A stretch of DNA of 64,000 bases from positions 215,470,996-215,534,995 of the forward strand of contig JASDDO010000024.1 of assembly GCA_030015575.1 (NCBI GenBank), in the 5' to 3' direction. The translations under genes were made by a program, and so were the position numbers. The notes beneath the pieces are model-generated. The model searched no databases. It saw nothing but the letters and a program-made list of their open reading frames with translations, and was not told where the DNA came from. This document shows positions 10,241 through 20,294 of the stretch, piece after piece. Each line of letters opens with the position of its first letter. The first letter of the stretch is position 1. This DNA comes from Agapanthus africanus. Taxonomy: Eukaryota; Streptophyta; Magnoliopsida; Asparagales; Amaryllidaceae.

Positions 10241-10837
10241 GGCCATACATTCAGTGGACCACTATGTCCCTAAATTGGAACAATTGGGGTCCAAACACTC
10301 CTTTGTCGGATCTAAATGATCCTGTTAAGTTGATCTTAGCCTTAAACTAGACTAATGTGTCCTTAACAAATGTTTGAGTTGATCATAGCCTCAAGCATGG
10401 CTAGTGTATCCTCAAACCAAACCCCCAAACCCAAATCTAAGAAGATACGGATTTGGACTAGTCCACGCCCTACGGGCGACGACATAACTCGGTCTCCGTA
10501 AACGATCCACGGGCAGGAAAACATAAAACAAAACACACGACACGAAGTGACCATCTGGAGAAGGAGAAAGTTGTTACCGCGACGCGGTAGCGTAATTAAC
10601 TGTAGGGGCTTGCGCCTGCAGGGAAGAGCGTCCCCACAATCAAAAACCCCTCACCCTGAGGGGGAATCTGACGAAGTCTGCTACATCGGCCGCATCCGCC
10701 TAAACCTCCGATACATGGCGCCATAAATCAACTTGGCATCTTCGGAGAGGCAGACGGATCGCACCTATTGGCATCTGCCCCGAATCTCAGGCGGGACTTC
10801 CCAACGTCTCGGCCGCCATTCGGAGGGGAACAGATTC

Positions 10838-10855
10838 TGGCACGCCCGGTGGGAC
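10838..10855 (+). other. Primer binding site of the Tat element
   Basis: Tggcacgcccggtgggac begins five bases after the LTR terminal CA. It starts with TGG, complementary to a tRNA CCA end, and its position is canonical for minus-strand priming. I do not assign the tRNA; a search of plant tRNA 3' ends would settle it. Confidence 0.8.
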
Positions 10856-10940
10856 CTTTTCCTCTTTCCACTCCACACTTCGTGTGTCGTGATTCGCGAA
10901 CCAATCGCGGTTCGCTAACAGTTGCCCTTGGGTTTCAAGA

Positions 10941-10970
10941 TACTAAGAATTGGCGCCTTGCCTATTGCAG
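10941..10970 (+). promoter_or_regulatory. Candidate 3' splice acceptor before gag
   Basis: A branch-point-like TACTAAG (10941-10947) precedes gccttgcctattgcag, whose AG is 10969-10970. The Gag ATG (10985) lies 14 nt later. This would complete a leader intron starting at the LTR donor 8076. Confidence 0.5.
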
Positions 10971-10984
10971 AAAACAAAGGATCG

Positions 10985-13900
10985 ATGGCTGCTACTTCCG
11001 CGAAATCCTCCAACTGCTCAAGCTGCAATTGCGACCAACGCTTTGCCTCGCCGGGAGGTATAGCCTATGGACCCCAAGCTGTTTCGTTGTTCACAATGCC
11101 GGCGGACCAGGTGACTCAGGCCACTACCGGATTGTTCTTTGGGACTATACTCCCACCATCCAGCTTCACGGCGCCAGTGCTGACAAAGGAAGCCCTCAAG
11201 AAGTCGGTCTTTGATCGTCTCACCCCTGCCACGGCTCCTCTCACCGAGTCGTCCGATGTCAGCGCCTCAGTCTTTTCTAGATTGGGCCAGAAATCCTGCA
11301 GATTCGTCGCAGAGAAGGCTGCTCCTAAGAAAACGGCCGCTCATGCTTCCGAAATCGCCAAGGCAGCTTCCCCGGCCAAAAAGTCGGTCTTTACCAGATT
11401 AACGGCTTCAGCTCCCGCTCCCGTTGCACAAAGGACATCGGTCTTTGACAGGCTAACACCAACAACGACCCCCCACCCACACAGGGGGCAAGATGAAACC
11501 GTTCTTATATCTGACTCTACGCCGTCTGCTCGACACGCTCGACGTCGTCATTGGCGCCGAATAAGGAAGGCTGGGGGCAACTCCCCCTCTGGATTGACTC
11601 CACCAGCCCCGGTGGTAGAAGTTAATGCTGCTGTTCCAACTGGGAACAGCTTCGAAATGTTAAATAAGGTGCGAAGGAATTCCCCTACTGCAGTGCTAAA
11701 GAGGTCTCCTCCCCCATCAGGAAAGGTTCTGGAAATAAAATCAGACCAGCCCCGATCTCCTCAACGGCTGTCTTCCAAAATCTATAAGGTTTGGCGGCAG
11801 GCCCGAGACTCAATCATCGATCCAAACTTCTCCCGCCAGCACAAGAAGCTGAAAATTCAACCGAAGGCTGGTCACCAGGCTAAACCCCAAAAGGCTGTCT
11901 GGACGCCCTCCTCAACGGCCCCCTCAACCTCCATGGCTCATAAAAGGAGGGAGCCAGAGAAGATCCCTAAACATGCAACGACGGCTAAAAGCAATGAGCC
12001 CAGACGCCTTAAGTCTGGGGGCACGGTGGTGCACACTGTTTACATGGTCTCTGGAAAGGAGGAAAGCCGCACTTCTACGGGCCACCGACCGCTGACCCGA
12101 TCCGTGACGAGAGCCCAGGAACAACAACAAAAGCTGCAGGAAATGATGAGTGCTATGGCTGCACTTACCGGGCCAAAAGAAAGCCCAGAAACATCCTCAG
12201 ACGCACGCCGAGAGGAGGAAACCGACGCTGAGTTCCTTCGCCGGACATTGGAGAAAAAGGACAAAGAGGCTGCTGAACAAGCGGCTAATATACAGCGCAT
12301 GGGCCTTCTCTTCCAAGATATGATAGGAATGATGATCCAACAGGACCCACCCATTGAAGATCCCCCAATCGTTCTGGAAGATGACCGAGGAGAAACGTCA
12401 AATCCACCACCAGCCCTCTCAACGGCCAAGGAAGAAACGATCTCTAAGGCTGACTTAGCCGACTACATAGCCCAGCAAATCCGGGTCCATCATGCGACTG
12501 AGGCGGCTGGTCAAGTCGTGAAAACAGGGCGGCCATATCCAAGCTGGTACGATCAAATCAAATACCCGCAAGGCTATACGATACCGAAATTTCATGTGTA
12601 TAAGGGGACCGGCAATCCTCATCAACACGTCGCCCAGTTCCGGGCCCTCTGCGGTAACACCGGCGGTGACGATAAACTGTTACTCCGTCAGTTCGTTGGC
12701 AGCTTATCAGAAACAGCGTTCGAATGGTATTCAGAACTCCCGAACGATTCCATCAAAACGTTCGCTGAAATGGAGCTGTTGTTCACTCAGCGATTTGCAA
12801 GTGCCAGCGAACGCACTCCAATAACTGCACTTATTAACGCCAGGGTAAAACAGGGCGAAACCTGGGTTCAGTACGCCATACGCTGGCGGAATTTATGGTC
12901 GAGATGCGAACAACGCATTGAGGAAGCACCCGCAGTGGGTATGTTCGTGGGAACCTTAGACCCCCACGCAACCATCTCCCAGTTTATGATGTTTTTTAAG
13001 CCAACCACATTCCAGGCTTTAATCGACAAGTTGGCTCAGATGGACCAGATGGGTCATAGGCCACCTCCTCCGAAGTCGGAACCTCGGAATGATAAGGGTA
13101 AAGGAAGAGCAACCTTTGTCGCGAATGCCCAACAGCAACCTGACGCCCCGAAATCGGCAGATCAACTGGAAGAAAGACGCCGGTATTATAATGAAAAGAT
13201 GAAGCGTCCCTACTCGTTTCCACGAGACAAGACGAGACGGTTATTTGAGCTAGCAATACGCAACAGGCTTATTAACCTCCCGAATCCAAGGCGACCGCCA
13301 CAACCCACCGAGGTGAACAACCCCAACTATTGCCCTTACCATCAGACGGTAAGCCATCCGATTGAAGATTGCTTCGTCTTCAAAGGATGGATCGAAGATC
13401 AATACCTCCAGGGGAAGTTTGTACTGTCCGAAAAGTGGAAAGTGAACCCGCCACAACCACATACTCCTAAAAAGACGGACACATCGGGGGCAACCTGCTC
13501 CTTTATCGAAGAAATTCCATGGGAGGTCGTGCTATCAACGAAGACCAAAAGGATGCTGAGAGACCTTCATGCGTGCCCTGCAATCGAATGGAAGGACCCT
13601 CTTGAACCTCAAATTATCGAAGGGATGTTGAGGCCCCGCCCAACTATGAAGACTCATGATAAAGATCCAAATACTCACGCCCAGCCGTCAAAAGCTTCGA
13701 AGAAAAAGAAGAAGAAATCCAAGAAGCCCGCGAAGCTTGGAGACGAGCGAACAAACTTGCAGAAGCAAATCGACGCGCTGGAAGAATATAATCAGAAGGC
13801 GCGAACTCCTGTCACACTGCAAGAGTTCCTCAGCCACATCCTTCAAGAGCACGATGATGGAGAGAACTCGTCGGATGAATCCGAGGGATATGCGGCAAGT

Positions 13901-16900
13901 TGCAACATGATCTCCCACTCGTTTACCAATGATGAGAAAACTCCTAGCACTAAGAAGCTGAAGGCGGAACCCGAACCAAAGCGTGCGACGCTGACAACTG
14001 ATATGATCAATGCCTTCCTAGACGAGATTCGTCTAAAAAGTAAAGCAGACCAAGAGCGTGAGATGGCAGCATCAGGAAGAACCAAATGCGGGCAACTGAA
14101 CGAAGGAGTTGAACTACCCCTGCCAGAGCGAAAGGCATCCGAGATGGATAGGAAGATATTCAAGACGAGGAAAAGGTTCGCCAAAGCCATGTCAATGGGA
14201 ATGAGGTTACCACCCTCGGAAGGAAACACACACAATGGGGCGGAGAAGCACCCCGATTACTGTGCATATCATCGGAAAGTTTCACACCCCACAGAGGAGT
14301 GCGACGCCTTTAAGATATGGTGGCAAGGATATGTTGCTCGTCGGCAACATTTCAAACGCATGAAACGCAAGAGCCGTCGGGAGCAAAGAAGCGCCGTTGA
14401 CGGACCCAACAGAATTACTGGCAACTGTTATATGGCTCATGCCGAGGGGTCGCAAGTCCTCACCTTTGGGAGCGACTCTGACGAAGAAGTGACTCTGGGC
14501 CTTCTCTTTGAAGAATCCGCGCTAAGGAAAGATGAGGAATCAGAAGCCTGCGGAAACACTCAGCTGCGCAGTCGCACGCTCCCAGAAAAGAATCTCGGGC
14601 CTACGAACAGAAAAGATAAGGGAAAGGAAAAGGTCACTGAAGATATCACTTTGGATGACCAAGTCGCGAAGGAACTGGCGACTAAAGACCTTCCTAGGAG
14701 GAGTAAAGTGGACTATAACATCCTCGCGCATCTAAGGAAGCTACCTTCTCAGCTCAGCATTCTCGACGCCCTCCTATTATCAAAAGAAGCACGGGACTCA
14801 CTAATTAAGGCACTACAAGAACCTGAGCAATTCCAAGCCTTTCTCGCCACTGAAAAGATGAAGGACGAACTGGAAGAAGTGCATACGGCCGACGTCACTT
14901 TCGGTGATGAAGACCTCCTTCTCGGGACGTGCGACCATAACCGTCCCCTATATGTCTCTGGGTACTGCCATGACATCAAGATCGGCAAGATCCTGGTGGA
15001 TAATGGATCCTCCGTCAATCTCCTTAATGTTCGGGTGTTGAAGGAAATCTGCATGAGTGTGCATCATCTCGCTCGGGACAAAATTACTATCTCCGGTTTC
15101 GACTCACAATCGTCACGGACTCTCGGGTCCGTGATACTAACATTACGCTTTGGGCTTCTCGTCACAGACATCAAATTCCATGTCATTGACGCCAAGACCT
15201 GTTACAATGCCTTGCTCGGCCGTCCTTGGTTACACGAGTACAACATCGTCCCTTCTACACAACATCAGTGTATGAAGTACTGTAAAGATGGTTTCGAGTA
15301 TACTGTAACGGGTGAGCTGAACCCATTTTCCGTGAACGAAGTCCGCAAATACGAGGATGCGAAATACTTCTTGCCAGACTTTGAAGATACAGAAAGGTGT
15401 CACGACTCGGAGAACAAGGCCGCCGCCACTATCCCTATTTTCGGAAGCGATACCGAAGAAGAAGAAGAGATAGTTTATACGGGGCCATCTCAACACAACA
15501 ACCGGAGGACGCCCACCCCCATACTGGTCTTCGGAAGTGATTCGGAAGATGAGGTCAATGCCGTATTCTCCAATCGGCTTTCAATACAAGCACCTCCTGG
15601 AGATGACCATAACTTGCAGATCACCATGGTACCGCGAGAACACTACAAGGACCTCGACACGCTTCAAGCTCACAGTGTGCAAGAGCTGCAAACGTTTTGC
15701 GTCCCCCCCAGGCCAAAGGGTGAGAAGATGATCCTATTCTATCGATCCTCAGAGTCGAAAGTAGAGAAAGAGATCTGGCACGGCGTAGATGCTACATGCG
15801 ACAGACTCCAGCCTATCCGTTTGCCCAGATACTATACAAATGGATTAAAGAAGCTATTGAAGCACCAAGGGGTACCCTTAAAACAAACTGTTCAACAGGC
15901 TCGGTTTTACAACAGGATTTGGGATGTCCCTGGAACCCAACGCAAACTGCCTAATGGGAAAATGGAGACACTCGGGCTTGGATACGCGAGAACCGGAAAA
16001 CGAGAATGGGCTCATAACAGCTACGCTATATATACCTTTGATGAAGAAGAAGACGCCCTGTCAGGAGATGCCAACCCCTCATCAAAACCAGACCACGCGA
16101 TTGAGGCGCCAAGTCCGTCATTTCTAGAACGAATGGACAAGCCCATCAGGAAAGTGGGTCAGAAAGGTCGGGAAGACCCCAACCATGAAATGGCCATCTA
16201 CGAGAAGGCCAGGACGCAACGTCTATTTCAACAGGCTGCGAAAGGCAAGAATGCTCATCCTTGTCAACCCATCATGCGAAAGGCCCGACGCGGAGACGGA
16301 AATAAGTCGAGAAGCGGAAAAAAGAGCCGACAACAACGACGCAGGATTAGAGGGTTACGAGATCGAGTACTGCACAGCTCGGATTCGCCCTTCATAGAAA
16401 AGATGAGTCGAGCGTACTCCTTCCCCCGAGACAAGACGGAAAGGTTACTCAAGCTCGCCCTAAAGCATCAGATGATCGCGCTTCCGGAGTCTAAACACCC
16501 TGAGCAAGCTAATAAGGCCTCTCGCTCAGGCTATTGCTCTTATCACCGAGCCGCAGGACATCCTACCGAAGACTGCTTCACCTTCAAGAACTGGGTCGAG
16601 GACCAGTACCGACGGGGCAGATTCGCTTTATCCAACAGCTGGACGGTAACGCCGCCACGAAAGCACGAGCCCAAGGCCGCAAGAGCGGAGCCGGATCCGC
16701 CTCGGTCCCGGGAGTGGATTCGCACCTGTTATACGATTACGATAGACAACCCTCCCCGGTGCTTCGAAAACAGCGAGGATGAGGTTATCTCAGAATTCCC
16801 GCCTGCTCCGAAAGAACTGGAAGACGGTATACATACTACTGCAGATAACCTCAGGAAGATTGAGTTGGGATCGGCAGAGGACCCGCGACCAACATTTGTC

Positions 16901-19900
16901 AGCGAGCTACTCTCTGAAGAAAGGGTGGCCGCGTTAAAGAACGTGCTTCTACGACATAAAGACTGCTTCGCGTGGAACTACTCTGAGATGCCAGGATTAG
17001 ATCCAGAAGTTGCCGTGCATAAATTAGCAATATCCCCGGACATCAAGCCAGTCAAGAAAGCGCCAAGGAGGATGCGACTCGAGTTGGAGATGAGCATCAA
17101 CGCCGAAGTCAAAAAACTAATCGATTCTGGATTTATCCAAGAAGTACAATATCCCGATTGGATCGCCAATATCGTCCCGGTGATGAAGAAGAATGGGACG
17201 GTGCGTATATGCGTGGATTTCAGGGATCTCAACAAAGCCTGTCCAAAAGATGATTTCCCGGTGCCGGTAACCGAGCTAATGATAGATAACACGTCTACTC
17301 ACGAGATCTTCTCCTTTATGGACGGTTCTTCAGGATACAATCAGATAAAAATGCATCCCGAAGACCAGAAGCACACCGCTTTCCGAACCCCTTTGGGTGT
17401 ATTTTGCTACAGGGTTATGCCCTTCGGTCTAAAGAACGCCGGCGCTACCTATCAAAGGGCCATGACAAAGATCTTCGACGACCTCATACATGACATCGTC
17501 GAGTGCTATATCGATGACCTCGTAGTAAAGAGCATGTCATACGAAGAGCATTTAAACCACTTGGAGACTGTGTTTCAACGCCTCCGGCGATATAATTTGA
17601 AAATAAATCCCCTCAAATGCGCGTTTGGAGTCTCCTCGGGAAAATTCCTGGGATTCGTCATCCGACACCGGGGTATTGAGATAGATCCGTCAAAGATTAA
17701 AGCAATCATGGAAATGCCTCCGCCAAGAACCCTCAAACAGTTGCGGTCTCTCCAAGGGAAGCTCGCATACATCCGGCGATTTATCGCAAATCTTTCAGGC
17801 AAATGCCGCCCCTATAGTCACCTGATGAAGAAGGGAACCCCTTTCGTCTGGGATCAAAAATGCCAAGGTGCACTAGACGAGATCAAGCAGTACTTGCAGA
17901 ACCCGCCGGTATTGGCCGCGCCGGTCAAGGGAAAACCCCTCATTCTTTATACAACCGCCCTCGAAGGTTCCTTGGGCGCATTATGGGCGCAAGAGAACGA
18001 TCAGGGGAAAGAGAGAGCACTCTACTACTTAAGTCGAGTTCTACTGGGGGCAGAAAGCAATTACTCTCCCATTGAAAAACATTGCTTGGCGTTAATCTTC
18101 GCGATAACAAAACTCAGGCACTATGCGTTGGCACACGAAGTCTGCCTCATCTCGAAAGTGGATCCTCTTAAATACTTGATGTCAAGAGCCATATTGACGG
18201 GACGACTCGCTAAATGGGCCCTGCTCTTGATGGAGTTCTCGATAACATATCAACCTCTCAAGGCAGTGAAAGGCCAGGCCATTGCCGATTTCCTCGCTGA
18301 GCACCCGATACCGGCCGATTCTCCTTTGAATTGTGACTTGCCGGACGAGCATGCATTTGATGCGATTAGCGGTGGAAGCGCCCGATGGGAACTTTATTTC
18401 GATGGAGCGTCCTCTATAAAGAAACAAAAGCAAGGTATCCCAATGATCAAGTCAGGGATAGGCCTCATCTTTGCGACTCCACAAGGAGGGATAATGCGCT
18501 TCGCCTTCTCCTTAACAGAGCCGAGGACAAACAATGAAGCTGAATACGAAGCCCTGATAGCAGGTCTCGAGCTTGCCATTGACATGGGAATTGAAGACCT
18601 CCTCATATACGGGGATTCTCAGCTGGTCGTTAGTCAAGTGAATGGCGACTACCAAACGTGCAAACCGGAGCTGGTGAAGTACGGCGAAAGGGTGCAACAA
18701 CTATTGTCCCAAATTCCTTCCTACACTTTGGAGAACATACCACGCGCAGAAAATAGCAAAGCAGACGCATTGGCTAAGCTTGCTAAAGAACTGGCCGACG
18801 AGAACCTCGATGATGTCAGAATCGTGATACAAAGCCGTCGAGTGCTCGCCCCGGCAGAAATATCTCCGGAATCATGCAAAGAAAAGAGAGCGACTGAGCA
18901 GACGACCCTACAAATAAAGGACCATGAGAAGGCCGAGGACTGGAGGGAAGTCTTCATAGACTACTTTAAGTCCCGCCGCATACCCAAAGAAGCGTCTTCA
19001 AGACATCAGCTCATGAAACGAGCTCTATCTTTCGCTTTCGTCAACAATACCCTATACAAGAGATCGCTCGATTCTCTATGGCTGAGATGCTTAGGACCTG
19101 ACGAAGCAGAAAAAGTCGTTCAGGAAGTTCATGACGGACTTTGCGGTTCTCACCAAGCAGGCCCAAAGATGAAGTTAAAGATTAAACGAATGGGCTACTA
19201 CTGGCCCACAATGATCCAGGACTGCCTCGAGTATGCGAAGCAATGCCACTCGTGCCAGATTCATGGAGACTTTATCCACCAACATCCGAATCCGCTACAC
19301 CCAACGGTGGCCAGCTGGCCATTCGAAATGTGGGGAACTGACATAGTCGGCCCCATTGAGCCGGCATCATCTCGGGGACATCGTTTTATCCTGGCGACTA
19401 CTGATTACTTCTCCAAATGGGCAGAAGCAATACCATTGAGGGAAGTGAAGACGGAGAACATCCTCCATTTCTTCAAGACGCACGTCATCTATCGGTTTGG
19501 AACCCCACGGCGGATTATCTCTGATAACGGGCCAGCCTACAGAAGCCATAAGATTAGCCGCTTCGCGCAGCAGCACAATATAGACTGGAGGTATTCTTCA
19601 GTTTACAACCCACGAGCCAACGGTCTGGCCGAGGCCTTCAATAAGACCTTGACAAAGATCATAAAAAAGACCGTTTCCCGGAATAAGAGAGACTGGCACG
19701 AGAGGCTGCAAGAAGCCCTTTGGGCTTATCGAACTACATTCAAGACGGCCACAAACACAACGCCATACGCGTTAGTATTTGGGACGGAAGCAGTACTCCC
19801 CCTCGAGATAGAGTTACCCTCTCTACGAGTGGCAATCCACCATGAACTGACTGACGAAGAAAATGCTCACCTTCGACTTGAGGAGCTTGATGCCCTCGAC

Positions 19901-20191
19901 GAAACCCGACTCATAGCGCAACAACATCTAGAAGCCCACAAAGCAAAGATGACGCGCTCGTACGAAAGATTGACCAGGCCAAGGGCATTCCGCCAAGGCG
20001 AACTCGTGCTGGTAGTCAAAAGACCTATGATCCCCAATCGTGCCAAGCGGGGAAAATTCGAGCCAAACTATGAAGGCCCGTACATCATAGACCAGGTTTA
20101 CCAGGGTGGAGCCTATCTACTCGTGGACATGCACGGTGAAAGGCCTTTCAGGCCAATAAATGGCCGCTTCTTGAAGAAATACTACGCTTAG
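10985..20191 (+). CDS. gag-pol: Gag-Pro-Pol polyprotein of the Tat element, single ORF
   Basis: 3068 residues without a stop; I start at the first ATG (10985), since the frame is open further 5' but without an ATG. The N-terminus has four SVFDRL-like repeats. Retrotransposon Gag is at about residues 517-700. Three C-x2-H-x4-H-x4-C zinc knuckles lie in modules at about 739-829, 1054-1124 and 1807-1895. The protease has DNGSS (D1339) and a later LLGRPW. RT (about 2045-2240) has YIDD at 17507-17518. The first RNase H (about 2315) has lost its catalytic Asp (LYTTALEGS). The second, plant-type RNase H is intact (D2473, E2518, D2544, D2594). Integrase has H2716, H2723, C2754, C2757 and D2786-x60-D2847-x35-E2883. 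It looks fully functional. Gag, protease, RT and integrase are fused in one frame, so processing must be proteolytic. The third knuckle, between protease and RT, is unusual. Confidence 0.95.
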   Translation: MAATSAKSSNCSSCNCDQRFASPGGIAYGPQAVSLFTMPADQVTQATTGLFFGTILPPSSFTAPVLTKEALKKSVFDRLTPATAPLTESSDVSASVFSRLGQKSCRFVAEKAAPKKTAAHASEIAKAASPAKKSVFTRLTASAPAPVAQRTSVFDRLTPTTTPHPHRGQDETVLISDSTPSARHARRRHWRRIRKAGGNSPSGLTPPAPVVEVNAAVPTGNSFEMLNKVRRNSPTAVLKRSPPPSGKVLEIKSDQPRSPQRLSSKIYKVWRQARDSIIDPNFSRQHKKLKIQPKAGHQAKPQKAVWTPSSTAPSTSMAHKRREPEKIPKHATTAKSNEPRRLKSGGTVVHTVYMVSGKEESRTSTGHRPLTRSVTRAQEQQQKLQEMMSAMAALTGPKESPETSSDARREEETDAEFLRRTLEKKDKEAAEQAANIQRMGLLFQDMIGMMIQQDPPIEDPPIVLEDDRGETSNPPPALSTAKEETISKADLADYIAQQIRVHHATEAAGQVVKTGRPYPSWYDQIKYPQGYTIPKFHVYKGTGNPHQHVAQFRALCGNTGGDDKLLLRQFVGSLSETAFEWYSELPNDSIKTFAEMELLFTQRFASASERTPITALINARVKQGETWVQYAIRWRNLWSRCEQRIEEAPAVGMFVGTLDPHATISQFMMFFKPTTFQALIDKLAQMDQMGHRPPPPKSEPRNDKGKGRATFVANAQQQPDAPKSADQLEERRRYYNEKMKRPYSFPRDKTRRLFELAIRNRLINLPNPRRPPQPTEVNNPNYCPYHQTVSHPIEDCFVFKGWIEDQYLQGKFVLSEKWKVNPPQPHTPKKTDTSGATCSFIEEIPWEVVLSTKTKRMLRDLHACPAIEWKDPLEPQIIEGMLRPRPTMKTHDKDPNTHAQPSKASKKKKKKSKKPAKLGDERTNLQKQIDALEEYNQKARTPVTLQEFLSHILQEHDDGENSSDESEGYAASCNMISHSFTNDEKTPSTKKLKAEPEPKRATLTTDMINAFLDEIRLKSKADQEREMAASGRTKCGQLNEGVELPLPERKASEMDRKIFKTRKRFAKAMSMGMRLPPSEGNTHNGAEKHPDYCAYHRKVSHPTEECDAFKIWWQGYVARRQHFKRMKRKSRREQRSAVDGPNRITGNCYMAHAEGSQVLTFGSDSDEEVTLGLLFEESALRKDEESEACGNTQLRSRTLPEKNLGPTNRKDKGKEKVTEDITLDDQVAKELATKDLPRRSKVDYNILAHLRKLPSQLSILDALLLSKEARDSLIKALQEPEQFQAFLATEKMKDELEEVHTADVTFGDEDLLLGTCDHNRPLYVSGYCHDIKIGKILVDNGSSVNLLNVRVLKEICMSVHHLARDKITISGFDSQSSRTLGSVILTLRFGLLVTDIKFHVIDAKTCYNALLGRPWLHEYNIVPSTQHQCMKYCKDGFEYTVTGELNPFSVNEVRKYEDAKYFLPDFEDTERCHDSENKAAATIPIFGSDTEEEEEIVYTGPSQHNNRRTPTPILVFGSDSEDEVNAVFSNRLSIQAPPGDDHNLQITMVPREHYKDLDTLQAHSVQELQTFCVPPRPKGEKMILFYRSSESKVEKEIWHGVDATCDRLQPIRLPRYYTNGLKKLLKHQGVPLKQTVQQARFYNRIWDVPGTQRKLPNGKMETLGLGYARTGKREWAHNSYAIYTFDEEEDALSGDANPSSKPDHAIEAPSPSFLERMDKPIRKVGQKGREDPNHEMAIYEKARTQRLFQQAAKGKNAHPCQPIMRKARRGDGNKSRSGKKSRQQRRRIRGLRDRVLHSSDSPFIEKMSRAYSFPRDKTERLLKLALKHQMIALPESKHPEQANKASRSGYCSYHRAAGHPTEDCFTFKNWVEDQYRRGRFALSNSWTVTPPRKHEPKAARAEPDPPRSREWIRTCYTITIDNPPRCFENSEDEVISEFPPAPKELEDGIHTTADNLRKIELGSAEDPRPTFVSELLSEERVAALKNVLLRHKDCFAWNYSEMPGLDPEVAVHKLAISPDIKPVKKAPRRMRLELEMSINAEVKKLIDSGFIQEVQYPDWIANIVPVMKKNGTVRICVDFRDLNKACPKDDFPVPVTELMIDNTSTHEIFSFMDGSSGYNQIKMHPEDQKHTAFRTPLGVFCYRVMPFGLKNAGATYQRAMTKIFDDLIHDIVECYIDDLVVKSMSYEEHLNHLETVFQRLRRYNLKINPLKCAFGVSSGKFLGFVIRHRGIEIDPSKIKAIMEMPPPRTLKQLRSLQGKLAYIRRFIANLSGKCRPYSHLMKKGTPFVWDQKCQGALDEIKQYLQNPPVLAAPVKGKPLILYTTALEGSLGALWAQENDQGKERALYYLSRVLLGAESNYSPIEKHCLALIFAITKLRHYALAHEVCLISKVDPLKYLMSRAILTGRLAKWALLLMEFSITYQPLKAVKGQAIADFLAEHPIPADSPLNCDLPDEHAFDAISGGSARWELYFDGASSIKKQKQGIPMIKSGIGLIFATPQGGIMRFAFSLTEPRTNNEAEYEALIAGLELAIDMGIEDLLIYGDSQLVVSQVNGDYQTCKPELVKYGERVQQLLSQIPSYTLENIPRAENSKADALAKLAKELADENLDDVRIVIQSRRVLAPAEISPESCKEKRATEQTTLQIKDHEKAEDWREVFIDYFKSRRIPKEASSRHQLMKRALSFAFVNNTLYKRSLDSLWLRCLGPDEAEKVVQEVHDGLCGSHQAGPKMKLKIKRMGYYWPTMIQDCLEYAKQCHSCQIHGDFIHQHPNPLHPTVASWPFEMWGTDIVGPIEPASSRGHRFILATTDYFSKWAEAIPLREVKTENILHFFKTHVIYRFGTPRRIISDNGPAYRSHKISRFAQQHNIDWRYSSVYNPRANGLAEAFNKTLTKIIKKTVSRNKRDWHERLQEALWAYRTTFKTATNTTPYALVFGTEAVLPLEIELPSLRVAIHHELTDEENAHLRLEELDALDETRLIAQQHLEAHKAKMTRSYERLTRPRAFRQGELVLVVKRPMIPNRAKRGKFEPNYEGPYIIDQVYQGGAYLLVDMHGERPFRPINGRFLKKYYA

Positions 20192-20294
20192 TGAGCCACA
20201 GCCTGGGTCAACGGTAGATGACGACGACTATGTCCGCTCGCTATCTTCCTGGGCTCAGACTTTACAAGCAGTAGCTGACCCTCCCATAACAAGG
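20192..20294. other. Short spacer after pol
   Basis: Noncoding DNA between the pol stop (TAG, 20189-20191) and the 27-bp array. Nothing is recognised. Confidence 0.5.

Larger units (their letters stand above)
7242..10832 (+). repeat. Tat left (5') LTR, 3591 bp
   Basis: It starts TGTTTCCTGATT and ends GGGGAACA, and matches 28846-32440 nearly base for base. From 5' to 3' it contains a G-box array (7297-7640), a TATA box (7955), a splice-donor consensus (8076), a field of short palindromes (8100-9180), a second G-box cluster (8670-8880), two copies of a covarying hairpin (9380-9455, 10165-10240) and 27-bp tandem repeats (9728-9975). U3 would run to about 7985. Confidence 0.95.

Noticed and set aside
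10922-10984. Non-ATG (TTG) extension of the gag-pol frame
   Set aside because: The frame is open but there is no ATG; the first ATG at 10985 follows a splice-acceptor-like site.
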